Below the pieces are notes generated by a model. The model was not told the origin of the DNA, searched no databases, and was given only the letters and a program-made list of their open reading frames with translations. Below, one piece after another: positions 1-17,300 of a stretch of 64,000 bases of DNA (the first letter of the stretch is position 1; every line of letters starts with the position of its first letter). The position numbers and the translations under genes are program-made. Source of the stretch: Helochares maculicollis (taxonomy: Eukaryota; Arthropoda; Insecta; Coleoptera; Hydrophilidae); contig JAWQRO010000021.1 of the NCBI GenBank assembly GCA_033557835.1, forward strand, positions 16,330 through 80,329. The letters are read 5' to 3'.

Positions 1-195
1 AAAAGGGGGTGTAGCATAGGAGAATAACGAATAATCTTCGTTTTAAGAGCTTAAAACTTGAAAATATACGCGGTCCTCCACATGGTAAACCGGTAGCCAT
101 ATGGCCGTGTCTTTTTAAGCACCAATATATCCCAACTCTCACCTTATAAAAATTTGCCAAAGAGTACTTTATGGTTTTAGGTACATAAAACTTAC

Positions 196-283
196 TATTA
201 ACAATTTCTGCTGCCATTTTATATTTGGTAACAACCAAATCTTCGGCAATAGTTTTCTCGACCACATCTTTATCGTCCGCCAT
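196..283 (-). CDS. Pa2g4: PA2G4/EBP1 ortholog, first coding exon (partial gene)
   Basis: First coding exon of a proliferation-associated 2G4 (EBP1) gene, a methionine-aminopeptidase-fold protein without peptidase activity that acts in growth control and ribosome biogenesis. On the minus strand the frame opens with ATG at 283 and encodes 29 residues plus one base; the block TIAEDLVVTKYKMAAEIVN matches the N-terminal segment that is nearly invariant in animal PA2G4. The exon ends at a textbook donor (A|GTAAGT, GT at 194-195), leaving phase 1, which fits the Arg codon that follows in the family. The first residues (MADDKDVVEK) are acidic and variable, as usual. No second exon is seen between 1 and 195, so the rest lies left of the window. 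The start is the only ATG before the conserved block. Identification rests on 19 residues but they are distinctive. Confidence 0.88.
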
Positions 284-420
284 TTCGACAACTTGAAGAT
301 CACGTGACAGCTTTTGGTCAGGGAGCCAAGACGCGGGAACACTTTCACGTAATGAAAGTCCCTATCAATGGCGGGTACTGGCTCATTTTAAATAATTAGC
401 AAAGTACTTCTACATATCCA
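284..420 (-). promoter_or_regulatory. PA2G4 5' UTR/promoter with CACGTG E-box
   Basis: The sequence just upstream of the PA2G4 start codon is less A+T-rich than its surroundings and carries a CACGTG palindrome at 301-306, 18 bases upstream of the ATG. CACGTG is the Myc/Max (and USF) E-box, and in insects it is common close to the start sites of growth and ribosome-biogenesis genes, which fits PA2G4. No clear TATA box is seen. The transcription start is not determined; the E-box could lie in the 5' UTR. Confidence 0.4.
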
Positions 421-856
421 CAATTACCTAAATGATACTAAAGTGATTCGGATTAATTTTGCAACGAATTTGGAATAGATTTGACTTGAGACGTTTAATT
501 TAATATGATAGCAGTAAACTAAGGATTTGCGTTTTTTAGTGGACTGCCTTAAGATTGCAAAAATTTAAATATTCACATTGTTAAGCAAACATGATGTGGA
601 AGTTGTATGAAACTTTCACTTGTAATAACCCTGATAACTGTATGGAAAGTTGGATATGTTATAAATATGGTTCTTTAGTTGACATTGACAACATTTGAAA
701 TAAACCCTTGGGAGGAAAACTTAAATTCTCCAGTAATTTGATATATATTGATTTATAGAAATACATCAGTATGCTTTTATGCTTTTAATGCCATAACTGA
801 ATTTGATCGTTTAATTTGGAAATTGTAAAATCTTTTTAAAATCCTATCTTTAGCAG

Positions 857-907
857 GTAATAAAAGAAGGATATGAAGAAGTAAATGATAATTCAAGACG
901 AGATCGA
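857..907 (+). other. Possible small coding exon, plus strand, unidentified
   Basis: A 51-base segment open in one frame (VIKEGYEEVNDNSRRDR) is bounded exactly by a good acceptor (TATCTTTAGCAG, ending 856) and a good donor (CGA|GTATGT, from 908). It is phase 0 at both ends. A second acceptor (AATATTTCAG, ending 1210) is followed by ATG ATC AGC CCC TAA (1211-1225), which would close the frame after four residues. Together they could be the last exons of a small plus-strand gene diverging from PA2G4. I could not find a convincing upstream exon and do not recognise the peptide, so this may be chance. Confidence 0.28.
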
Positions 908-3386
908 GTATGTAATTAATAACTACATATTTTTCGCTGAAAAATTGAAATTGTTCTTTGACTTAAATACAAAACATTGTTAAATCACCAAATTTTGTTT
1001 CATCAAATGGAATGATTTTCACTTTTCCTCGTCAGTCATATAATTATGTTACAAATATGATTTCATAAGGTTGACAGTTCTTTTATTTAAAGTTGCATAT
1101 GAATTGCAACTTTATAACACCTATAGCTATGGTTACTTTTGGTCTTAGCTATAAAGATTTCTCATAGTGAAAACTACGTTTGATCACATCCCTTAAAATA
1201 AATATTTCAGATGATCAGCCCCTAAAATGGTGATTGCGCAACTGTCATTGTAAAGATAATTTGCCTCTATTTTATATTCATGTGGTTCTATTTACATTCA
1301 ACCATTTCTTTCAGTTATTCTCGAGATGATTTTTGACTACAATATAATTATTTTAGTATTAACAAAAGTGAAGTACAAGTTTACCGTAAAACAGATGCCT
1401 AAGTTCATCCTTTTTACAAAAACCAACTCATTTTTCAAATTCTTGCATTGATGTGAAACTCATTTTTATTTAAGCACTTATTTAGCTTTTGTCGAATGTG
1501 TATCTCTGTTTTTGCTCATTCCATAAACTGTCCAAATTTGAGCGCAAGTCGGCAGTAAAACTTGTTTTCCATAAACTAAAAACCTATATTGCAAGGCATA
1601 CAACTGCCTTGGCCAAAGCTAATTATACACTCACGATGATCACAAAAGCCCAAAGAATGGATGAACTCGCTCATAGTCGAATAGAGAAAAACAAAGTAAA
1701 ACAACGGTTGCAACTTTTGATCAAATATTGTATATAGAAAGTGATATGCTTGCATAAAAATGTCCATATAAAGAGTAACACCTGCTTTTGACATATCAGC
1801 ATTATAATTCCCATTAAAGCATTAACATATTTTTGAATTTAAAATGTACTATGCTTCTCCCGCTAAAAGCTTAAGAAACAAAAGATATTAATCACACATA
1901 TGCTAGCATTATAATATACAATTCTATACTAAATGGTTAAAAAAGGCATAGTGATAAAAAAGCAAGTAAATATGATAATGTATTTTATTCAATATGTGCA
2001 ACGAGGAAATTAAAAAAAATGACAATGATTTTATGTTCATGAATGTGAATACAGATACAATATTGATAATTCTACTACCTCATGTACTGAATGATATGTC
2101 AAATATATCTGTCCAGTACAGATGGCAAGCAAAGAAAAGTAGAATTGTAACATCGTGAGGTAACATTTGTCTTGTACTTAGGTTTCAAAACTATCTAAAC
2201 ATTGTTAATTTCTTGGTTCCGGAAGAAAGCTAAGCAATTTTGAAGATCTTAAACTTAACATTTTCGTCATTAGTAGAAATGAAAAACTGTAAATGGGCTT
2301 ATCACAGAACATGTATGGCATTTTTACACAATATTATTGGATACCAAAGAGACTGCCAATGGCAGGAAGGAAGCAAAGCACAATACTGTACAATCCATTA
2401 CAATAAGCCTTTTTAATAATGTGCTTTATTATAGAAATATCACAAAGCCTAAACTGCAGATGAACTAATAAACAATAACATACACAATATAGATACAATT
2501 TCTAAGACAAGTAGTATTTTTTAATTATGACATAAATGCAGTAATCCCATTTCTAGCAATTGATGTGGAAGTATTTAAAAAGGCAGAAATGATGCAAAAT
2601 AATAAATTAGGATGGGAAAACCAGTTTAATGTCATAACTACAAATATATATCTACTAATAAATTACTATTGCGTCGTTCTTATTAAGAACTCAACTTGTA
2701 AGTTGTACTGAAATTTTCTTTATACTTAAACAATACAATTACATGTATTATGATCAATACAAAATGCATTTTTTAACCCCTAGGGAGAATAATTCCAACA
2801 AAATTTTATATTATTACAGTCCCATATTGTTAGATATATTTTTACATATCACATATATTTAAAATTCATTGTGGTACCAACTAATAGTAGTGATAGAAAA
2901 ACCTAAACGAATCATGTTTAGATTAATAATTATTTAAAATTCATCCCACATTTAACAAATACTCTAATTGTATCCCACAGAAAACTTCAATACAACACTA
3001 ATTCAGCGTAATGCAGAAAAAGTAATCACACCAAAATACATTTTCACAAAATAGACGCATTACCAGGTAATGGTAGTTAAATTTAATACTTGAAATTAAA
3101 AGAAAATTACAAATAGCCCTGCTTATACAGTGAAAAACAAATAACAAAATTCACTTGGGTAATGGAGAAACAATTTTTACTTCGGGCTATCAAAACTGAA
3201 ATTGAAAACAAACTTCGACCCTAGCTTATCCGGAGAGATCATCAAAAAACATAAGGCTAACTTAAAACATAATAGAGGTTGAGAAGTCCCTCAATAGGAA
3301 CAAGCCGTGGTCATTGATATCACAATTTTGTTGTTTAATGAGACAGTGAGTTTGATGTATGAAATAACTGTTTAACCACACGGGTG
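908..3386. other. Gene-poor interval between PA2G4 and roadkill 3' end
   Basis: A+T-rich DNA with no protein family recognised. An 82-codon plus-strand ORF (1489-1737) looks like chance. Between 2000 and 3386 there are several poly(A)-like motifs in the minus orientation, so part of this could be an extended 3' UTR of roadkill, but nothing in the sequence settles that. Confidence 0.4.
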
Positions 3387-3396
3387 TTTATTTATT
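3387..3396 (-). terminator. Candidate poly(A) signal of roadkill
   Basis: Overlapping AATAAA hexamers on the minus strand (AATAAATAAA), about 258 bases downstream of the roadkill stop codon. It is the first canonical signal after the stop; more distal ones exist, so a longer 3' UTR is also possible. Confidence 0.35.
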
Positions 3397-3651
3397 ATCT
3401 ATGTACAAGCAACACCCTCCTATAATACACAGCATATCATAAAATCAGTCATTGAAATGTGTTTAATGTAAACAAAGATAATTAACCATCAACTCACTGT
3501 GTCAAGAAACAGAACTACATTAAAATTACAAGGATTTGTTAAATCTATAAACGTAATTGTTATAACCACAAGTATTACACTAGCATATTTTCACTCATCG
3601 GAGCGTTCTATTTGAACACATTTATACAGTCTGTGGCACAAATGATCAAGT

Positions 3652-8845
<5,194 letters not shown>

Positions 8846-8924
8846 GCTGCTTGTGGGATGCAGATTGGAGCTTACTCGGGCCGTTTGTCCGGCCGAGCAA
8901 TCACTCACACTCACCACCGGCAGC
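8846..8924 (-). other. Open in-frame 5' extension of roadkill exon 1
   Basis: The exon carrying the roadkill start codon begins at 8924, right after a good acceptor (TTTGCAG). The 79 bases between this and the ATG are open in the same frame (one base, then 26 codons, starting LPVVSVSDCSAGQTARV). This could be 5' UTR, or coding sequence of an N-terminally extended isoform reached from an upstream exon in phase 2. Fly roadkill is known to make long isoforms with a low-complexity N-terminal extension that joins ahead of MAVSRVPSP. The upstream exon was not located. Confidence 0.55.
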
Positions 8925-11900
8925 CTGCAAACAAATGAAAACCCAATTAATTTTCCATGTCTTAAAATAGGCAGGTATGAGTAAGTTTTCATTTCGAGTA
9001 GTTCTTTGTTTCAAGGAAATTATCTTGACAAATGGAACAGAGCGTAAAGTATCGCGTTACTCGTGTATCTGGTGGCGCTGGATTTACGTGAGTATGTCTC
9101 TTGGGATGAAAGGACTAATAATACCACACACTAAAAATACTTGAAAATAATATGTACGCAACTGTATCCTTCGAGTTTTCATCATGACGTTGAAACATAA
9201 TGCATTATATCCCTTCAGACTGGATATCCGTTGAAGCAGTTGATGCAAAGTAGAAAGCATAAAGCACTTGGAACATTGCATGGCATGGTCCAAGCAATGA
9301 AGTAACTACCCCGTTCACCTGGCCGATTACCTTTGAAGATTAAATTTACAAGTAAAACTACACATACATAATTAATAGGCCGGGTATTAAGTAGTTATTT
9401 AAATTATTCATGCTGACTGATATTGGTCGGCGATAAAACCAACTATTGGCTCAGCGGAGCATATCCCTTAAACGATTAGTTTTCATTCCCCAATAATTCT
9501 TTCAACGAAAATGAGTGCTGAGTAAAAAACCGATTCAAGGCAGAACCTTAGCCGTTGCAACCTGAATAATAGGAGAAGCATTCGACCTAACAATGAAGAT
9601 GGCCGTTGGTAGACCTTGAAGTGACTACCTGTAGAAGGTGATCCGGGCAAGGGGCAAATTTTTAATGGCCGAAGCGGGTAAGCCGCATATTAGAGAGAGA
9701 TTTTTGGTTTTGTGATAGTTATAGATATTAAATAGATGTTCATTTGCAACCGAGGTCAAATACCCCAATAGGTTGGATGATAAACCAGACAGTTATGTTG
9801 TGGAGGATGGCTGAGCTTATTGAAGGTCAGAAGACCTGGTGCAATGCTCTGGCGTAGACTGAAGAACAGCAGGTCATCGTCCTTCAGATCACTGAGCCAG
9901 CACTTAATATTGTTTTTAGCTTATCTCTAATATTGTTAACGATTAATGCAATAACACTTGCATATGTACTGAATATAAACGCAAAGTATCAAGATTACTA
10001 GAGTTTCCTTTTTCGTCTCCTTCAATCTAAGACCAACCAAGAATATAAGAAGCATAGCATTTACATATTATAGTATATGCTTGAACGCATGGCCTCTAAC
10101 AGCTAGCAACTTTTCTTTTTTGTTAACTAGTTCTTATTACTCTTGAGAAACGTGATGTGAACGCACTGCATTTTAAATGTTTATGAAAATTTAGTACCAG
10201 AATGTACCTAAGTGAATAGAATTTTACTTTCTCCTGGATATTGGTGTGCGGTGTTGTGATGGTTGGCTCCCCAGAAAAGAGAAATCGATATAGTAGAGCG
10301 CGGGTGTTCAATAAGGAATAAAGAGCAAGCAGCGAAGGGAAAGCGCGGTCCTTTCGCTCTCTCGCCCGGGTGAAACTAGGAAACATTTCACTGGCGTTAT
10401 AATTGCAACATCAAGAACATTTTGAATTAGGACCGGTAATTGCAAAACTTCTTATAAGATGTTAAGCACGCTCTTCTTGCACTACTTATGATTCGGTACA
10501 TTTTTGTGCAATTGCTTCACTTTGAGGTAAAAAGCCGTTTTAATCCACACATTTGGCAAACAAAGCCATTCAAAATCATGTTATTCCGGCATCCTGAACG
10601 AACGATTTCTATTAAAGAAACCTTTACATCGGATTTTGAGAGCCGGTGTGAAAAAATAAAGTATAATACAAATAAACGAATGGCCTGCGGTTATAAAAGT
10701 GGTTACACATCGTCAAAAGAAAATTGAGGTTGCCTTTTTAAAAATAGTCAAACAATAAACTGCTCTATTTTTCAAATATTTATGGCCATAATATTTGCTT
10801 AACAAACTGATTCCTAAAAATAAAGGTACCAAAAAATCGAATGTCGAACGCATAACTGTCAGGAAGAGAAGTGATGGAACGATCCGATGACCCAACTTTC
10901 TTTTAATTGGGATAAAACACGATTATATCAAAAGTAAAAATAAAATCGAGTTGGAAAGTTGCAAAATTCGCATTTTGATTACGTTCCAATTGGTGAGATT
11001 TCTTATAAATAGAACCGACAGGAAGTAAATTGGCAGCTATCGACCCAAAAAAGAGAAATTATTCAACTACCTATTATTATATTCTTTGTGAAATCCGTTA
11101 TGAGCTTTTCAAGCCCATTATAAATTTTAAAAATAATTTATACGCAAACAAAAGAAAATCTCGAGAGAAATATATCATCGTTAAAATAAACCTTTCGGGA
11201 GTCATCGAATAAGCAGTTTAAAATCTATTGTGTAAGTTTCTTTACTACCAACTAAATTATTGAACTTAATCAATATCCATTAGCCTGAAGTTACAACATA
11301 GGAACTATAAAGCAATAGTTAAAACAAGCTCCGTTTACCGCGAGTTGCATTCTTGTAGTGGCATATCTTTGAATGGTGACCCTAATGATGGCCTTATTTA
11401 AATTTAGAATTACAGTTTGTATTTAGGTTGCAGTTTTCCGACGTCGCTCGCTTTTAGCGGAATCGAATTCAAGATGGACGAAGTGTGATTTCTAAATTAC
11501 CACAATCGCAAAATTATAATGAATAACATTTCAACTGAAAAAACTGCCGGTTAAGTGTGAAACGGAGCAACCTCAATTTTCTTTTTTCATAATCTTCTTG
11601 TAAACGAAAGACGAATTTCTTTCGATTGCGACATTAACACTGTACTGGCTCTGTCCGACTGTCTATACGTATAAATTTTACACTTTCACTATTGTATATT
11701 ATTCAATTAAAATCGTTGCTGGGAGCTGCGTAGAAATATGGAATACTACTCCACTGACACGCAACTTTCATAATTTCAAATCTAAAGTGTACCCAAAAGA
11801 TTTCATTTTGACGAAACTTCCTACTATTCCATGGCAGAAATTTCAACTTTCTTGCGAAATTTAGAATTACACAAAATAGCTTGCTGCGAATAAATTTTTA

Positions 11901-13204
11901 TTAGTTGCTAATGCACGTTGATACGTGAACGTGAAATAACGGATAATCACCTCGTAATGAGACTGGAAATGATTCAAACAATTATTATTCTATACTTTTT
12001 TCCAATTTAGACCTCCTTTGGCATATTAAATAGGCTTTTAATTGATTAAGACGCCTACATTATTTAGCCGGCGGCTAAGGTTACCGATTTGGTGGCAAAA
12101 GATAAAACTTGCTGAAAAACCACTTAATATTTAATATACAAAAATATAGGATTATTTATATGATTCCGGTTTCGGAATCTTCTTCATTTCTCTTAGGTGA
12201 CATTTCAATAAATTTAGTGGCGCTCAGAACAATCTCAGTTACGTAAATATATTTAGAAATTTGCGTTATGCTCGTTCTTTGTTCATTATTGAGGTGTCTT
12301 GACTGATATTTGTAAATGTATTATTTTCCATGTAGTCCTAAAATGATTCTGGGCCGTAAGATAATATATTATTGCTTTAACATTACTTTAACCTTTGCAA
12401 ATGTTCAAAGTTTTCACAATAAAATTTTCCGAGTGAGAATGAATCTTGTGGCATCGGATTTTGATAACAAGTCATTGCCATCACAAACACCAATGTTAAT
12501 CCAAATCCAGACTAAAGTTTCATCTGGCATCTCTTTTCTGTACAACATAGATAAAAATTGACATGATTGGGGACCGGCGAGTTAAGAGAAAAGTCTAATT
12601 GAATGATTTCTGTCATATTTAAATTATTTAAATTTATGTAAGTGTATTGATTTACTGCCTTGCGATTTCCAATCGTTTAAACTAGTGTTTTCCAAAGCAA
12701 GACAATGCAAAAGGAAGAATATCCAAACGTTTTTCGCAAACCACTGACATTTCGCTATTATACAATGAAAGCTTCATAAGCTGGTTAGTTTCAGGACAAT
12801 TTAGAATATGAGATTCACTCGTTTATTTTTTCGATACTTTTTAACTACAAAGTTTAAGCTACTTGGGAGACTCTTCGCCCGATTTTAATCATCGTTTGCC
12901 AAGCAAAGAGTGTTGCACTAAAACTTTTTAAAGCACACTCGTTTTTAAATGTATTTGAGAATTCATTCTTAAAGAACATTCTATGAAAATCTGCAAAAAA
13001 TATCGACTGGCGACGTCATAACTATTTGTAATAATTTAAAAGATAGATCAGACACTGTGTGTTTGTTTTAATCCTCCTTCAGAGAATGAAATAGTTTTTA
13101 ATCTATATTTAACGATTTACCAGACTGGGCTTTATTAGTATTAAGCAATATAAATAGGCCAACACTAGCTGTACATGTTTTATAAAATTGTTACCGCTAA
13201 TAGA
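8925..13204. other. Upstream intron/intergenic DNA of roadkill
   Basis: No protein family recognised. Two patches stand out from the A+T-rich background: 9735-9905, open on the minus strand for 48 codons (starts CWLSDLKDDDLLFFSLRQ) and perhaps a transposon relic, and 10255-10385, which is CpG-rich. Neither has enough support to be called a gene. The position, directly behind the first roadkill exon, makes it probable intron or promoter DNA of that gene. Confidence 0.4.
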
Positions 13205-14372
13205 CCAGGTGTACACGCATGAAATGCAGATTTTAGACAACAGATGGTGCACCAATGCAGTTTGTACTATAATTATTTGACATTGCGCCATTTTGATGTG
13301 TCTTCATCAAGTTTCAGACGCGCACAATTGATATAAAGTGTGCACCGTGGACCATTCGTGGACAGCATATCCATATTTGTTTTCATTTGAAGAACACTGA
13401 TGCTGAATCATATTGATTACTTCGAGAAGCTTATGGTGAACATGCTCCATCAGATGTGTGAGCTATGATTTCCGCGTTTCAAAAGTGTTGACTTTGATGT
13501 TGTGCAGTCTAGAAACATGGAAAACGGACAAAAAAGCGTATATATGGAATCGCAAACATTGTTGGGCGAAGATGATTCGCAAATATAACAACTCGCACTG
13601 CAATTAGTGAACAACCTGTTTCTAATCGCGTGCATGAGATGGGAAAAATCAGAAGACCGGTAGGTGGGATGAATTGAATGACGGACAATTGAAAAAATAA
13701 ACGGAAAATCACGTGTGAAATTTTGCTCTCTCGGTACAAAAGAAAGTCATTTTTGCATCTTATGGTAACAAGAGATAAAAAATGGATTTATTTTGAGAAT
13801 TCCAAGCACTAGAAGGAATGGGTAGACCCAGGAGCTTCATCCACATCAATCGCAAGACCGAATCACTTCGGTAGAAAGACGATTGTCTGTATTTGGGGGT
13901 ACCAGAGGGTTTAGAGGGGTTTATCATCATCTGGGGAAACGATTAATAGTAAACGTTACCATCAATATTAACCCAATTTAAACCCCTCGGTAATTGAAAA
14001 AAGGCCAGAATACAGAAAGAGGCACCACAAAGACATTTTACGTCATGACAATGCTCCATCTCATAGGATAAAACCGATTCGCGACCCATTGGAAATGATC
14101 TACGGAGTTCTACCTCGTACGGCTTACACACCAGACTTGGCTCCTTCCGGTTGCCACTTATCATCGATGGGTCACACACTTGCTCAGCAGCTTTTTGGTT
14201 CGCAAGAAGATTTGAAAAGGGGAAGATTTCTACAGCCGAAAAAAACTATCCGAACGACGGTAAAAATGTAGAAAAAGTATACATACTTTAAAGAAGGCAC
14301 TTTTTATCATTCTGCAGAATATAAAGTGTTTTTTATTTCTTTTAAATCGGAATTTCATGCTTGTACACTTGG
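13205..14372 (+). mobile_element. Full-length but decayed mariner with terminal inverted repeats
   Basis: A 1168-base element. Left end CCAGGTGTACACGCATGAAA and right end, read inward, CCAAGTGTACAAGCATGAAA form clear terminal inverted repeats; a TA follows the right end (14373-14374), while the left flank is mutated. Plus-strand transposase fragments in several frames include EAYGEHAPSD, AISEQPVSNRVHEMGKI, FGRKTIVCIWG, RHDNAPSH and TAYTPDLAPSGCH. The second catalytic Asp is kept (HDN) but the third is Gly in the motif PSGCH, where the family has PSD. Many stops and shifts make it dead. It is related to the element at 63353-64000. Confidence 0.88.
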
Positions 14373-17300
14373 TATACTTCAAAATGGTATAATTCAGCTT
14401 TTATTTGATTTTAACAGCAACGATTTTACTCACTTTGCTATGAATGTCAGCTGGCTTTAGCTTTGTGTGTGTTATATCTCCACATATTCAACTTTTAACC
14501 AATGTTCCTACGATTCGAATTTTGTGGTCGAAAAATAATCCTGGAAGAATACAGATACTTATAAAGTGTCCAAATCTTTATTCAGGAATGTAAGCATTCC
14601 CTTGACTTGTTAGTCCTATCCAATCTCACAGATATCATACTAGAGATCATTAGTTTTACTAATATCTTACTATGCAAAAAGTATTTATTTTTTGAATGGC
14701 AACTGTTCAGATATAGATGTGGCAGCATAGTTCTAGTCTTTTGGCCTGCAGACAAGCAATCAAGAGCGACAGGTGAGGAAGTAAAGTCGACGAGCCTTAC
14801 ATTAATTCTAAGTGAGCGTGCCTGCAAACCATTATTCTCGTCACAAACTGTATAATATGCAAAATGCGTCATATAAATTTTATTTTGATAAGTTTCAATT
14901 AAAAAGCAATTCTATTCAAATAACGCAACATCTGAACTCTAAAGTAATCAATAGTCTAGCGACTATGGCATGGCAGCACGCTGCTTTTGTGGCTATAGAG
15001 AAAATACGGACGAAGGGTAATTTCTCTCCCCCCCCGCAATTTTAGTCAGTAGGTCTAAGTGTCGCTACAAAAGCAAACACACAATATAAGAGTGTTAATA
15101 ATTCGACAAAGATTGATACCCTAAGCACTGACATTTGCAAAAAAGTGTTCTACTGGAAGCCAGGAATAAATGAGATCAACTACAAAATTATCATTCGACA
15201 AATAGGCACTCAAGACTTGAATGGTCATTTTTCATCAAGTACCGCAAAGTGTGGCGCCACGTTTATATAGCATTCAATTACATCTATCGTTAATAGACTC
15301 ACACATTAAAATAAACCAATAGTCCGTTGGTTACAGGGTTTTTCAAAGGAATTAAGTGTTTATATAACGCCACGCCGTTATGTTAAACACCCCTTATTAC
15401 ATTGGAAACAAATGGTCGTTTTAATTTTGATTTTACAACGTACCACTTAAATACAGTATTTCATCGAGTGCATTCGCACTAAAACGTTTAGTGACAATCA
15501 AAACTACTTGTAATCACTAAATCATGACTAGCTCCAACACATAATTTTGTACGTACACAAAGAAAATCCGTTGTGTACACTGTAAGATGCGACGCGAACA
15601 CTTTAATGGAATATATTAAGAATAGGCCATTTGGTTAATCATTACATATTTTGAACTAACAAAAAACTTCACCCACACGAAGTGGTACGTACCGAAAATA
15701 TACACTGCAGTCACCATTCATCACCTAAATTCGTATGATGAATAACGTGTTTTGCTTGAACTTCTTATGTGTAACAAATTTTGATAAGCGAGCGAACAAT
15801 AACGATGATGCTTATTCAGTAAACCTACGTGTTAAAATTATAACGAACTGCAGCAGTAACAATTGTTTCACTTTGGCGCGTGTATATAAGATGGCAACAA
15901 GTTGGACATGTTTAATATTATTTACAATGCAAATCAATTGGAAAATATGCAGTTGCATGTGGCCAGGGCTACATTTTGCGCAAACTTTTAAAAGCGTTCA
16001 TATTAACAGCGACTTAACAATGTGTTCCGGAATTTAATTGTCTATTGCGTGTTTATTGCTGTAATAAGTATGTAATTTGCTGAAAATAGATACATGTATC
16101 TGAATTTGCAAGATTTGAGGTGGATTTTATTTTAGTTCGTTCGAAATACTCGAGATCAGCAGCAGCAGTAGAGGAATTATGTAATTCTAAATAATTTCTG
16201 AGATGCTTATGATTTTTATTCTAAAAATAAAAATGGCGCGCGTGTACACTGATGCCCTTGGTACTTATCAAGTTTCGTTTGGCGGACATTTACTAATTTA
16301 TTATATATCCAACCTTGAGGTATATTGATTTGCTATTTTAAAAAGTGGTGTGGTTTTGTGATGCTACATAATTGTTGAACAGCCGCATGGCATCCGAATA
16401 TTTGCATAACCTTTAATTCCTGTTATTAGAAACACAAGTCGATATATTTTTGCGAGTCTACGAATTACGGATTATTTGGCGATATTTATCGATAGATCAT
16501 TTAATTTTAAATTGTAAGATCGCGAACCGAGTGACGACCGTGCAAATCAGGCGAACTGGATGAACTAGATGCGTTCATTTGTATAATGGTTATACTGAAT
16601 AAAATGATCTCATTATTCTACATGAATAAAGCGGGATTTTTAAGCAGATTAATTGACATGGCACCAAAATTTAAACCAAACCGTTCGTTTTGAGCGATAA
16701 CAATAAATTTAAAGCCGCCAACTTTCATCTCCCGTCATTTTGTGCCCCACAAACTAAGCCTAGCAAGCTCTTTACCTCTTCTCTATACATTTTCGATAAA
16801 ATAAGCACATTTAAGTACTGAATAAAACGGTAATGTTACGGACTAATAGCATGTCACGAATCAAGTTTTGTAACGAGATCAGAAGTACAGTACGAATAGA
16901 GGGGGAGAAATAGTAATGTCGACCCCTGACCCAACGCGATCTATCTAGAGCGGAGATGTGTAAGTGTGCGGACTGCCTGTACGCTCTACTTTCATTATTA
17001 CATAAAATGGTTTGATGGTTTAATGCAACGGCGTTCAGCGAATAAGTAAACTGGGCCAAAATAAATAAAAATTGCCACGCTTAATTATTTTTCTCTTATT
17101 TTCGATTGCGTTCTAGTTACATACAATCTACAACAGCTAGAAACAGATCACCAAGTACCGTATGTCATTTCACTTCTACAAGAGATAGGAACACACCAAC
17201 TGAGGGTTTTATCTAGACCACTAGGTGCCATACAATCGTTGTGAATAATGTGTTTTATTTTCGAAGAGATAAGTATTTACAAATGCGTACTACGTACATA

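Noticed and set aside
1489..1737. 82-codon plus-strand ORF
   Set aside because: Overlaps an opposite ORF of similar length, has no splice or family support and an ordinary A+T-rich composition.
2068..2146. Stem-loop with CTACCTCA/TGAGGTAGTAG, resembling let-7
   Set aside because: Only 8 and 6 base pairs form, with arms of unequal length (8 versus 19 bases) between them. After TGAGGTAGTAG the sequence does not follow let-7, so it is not a credible precursor.
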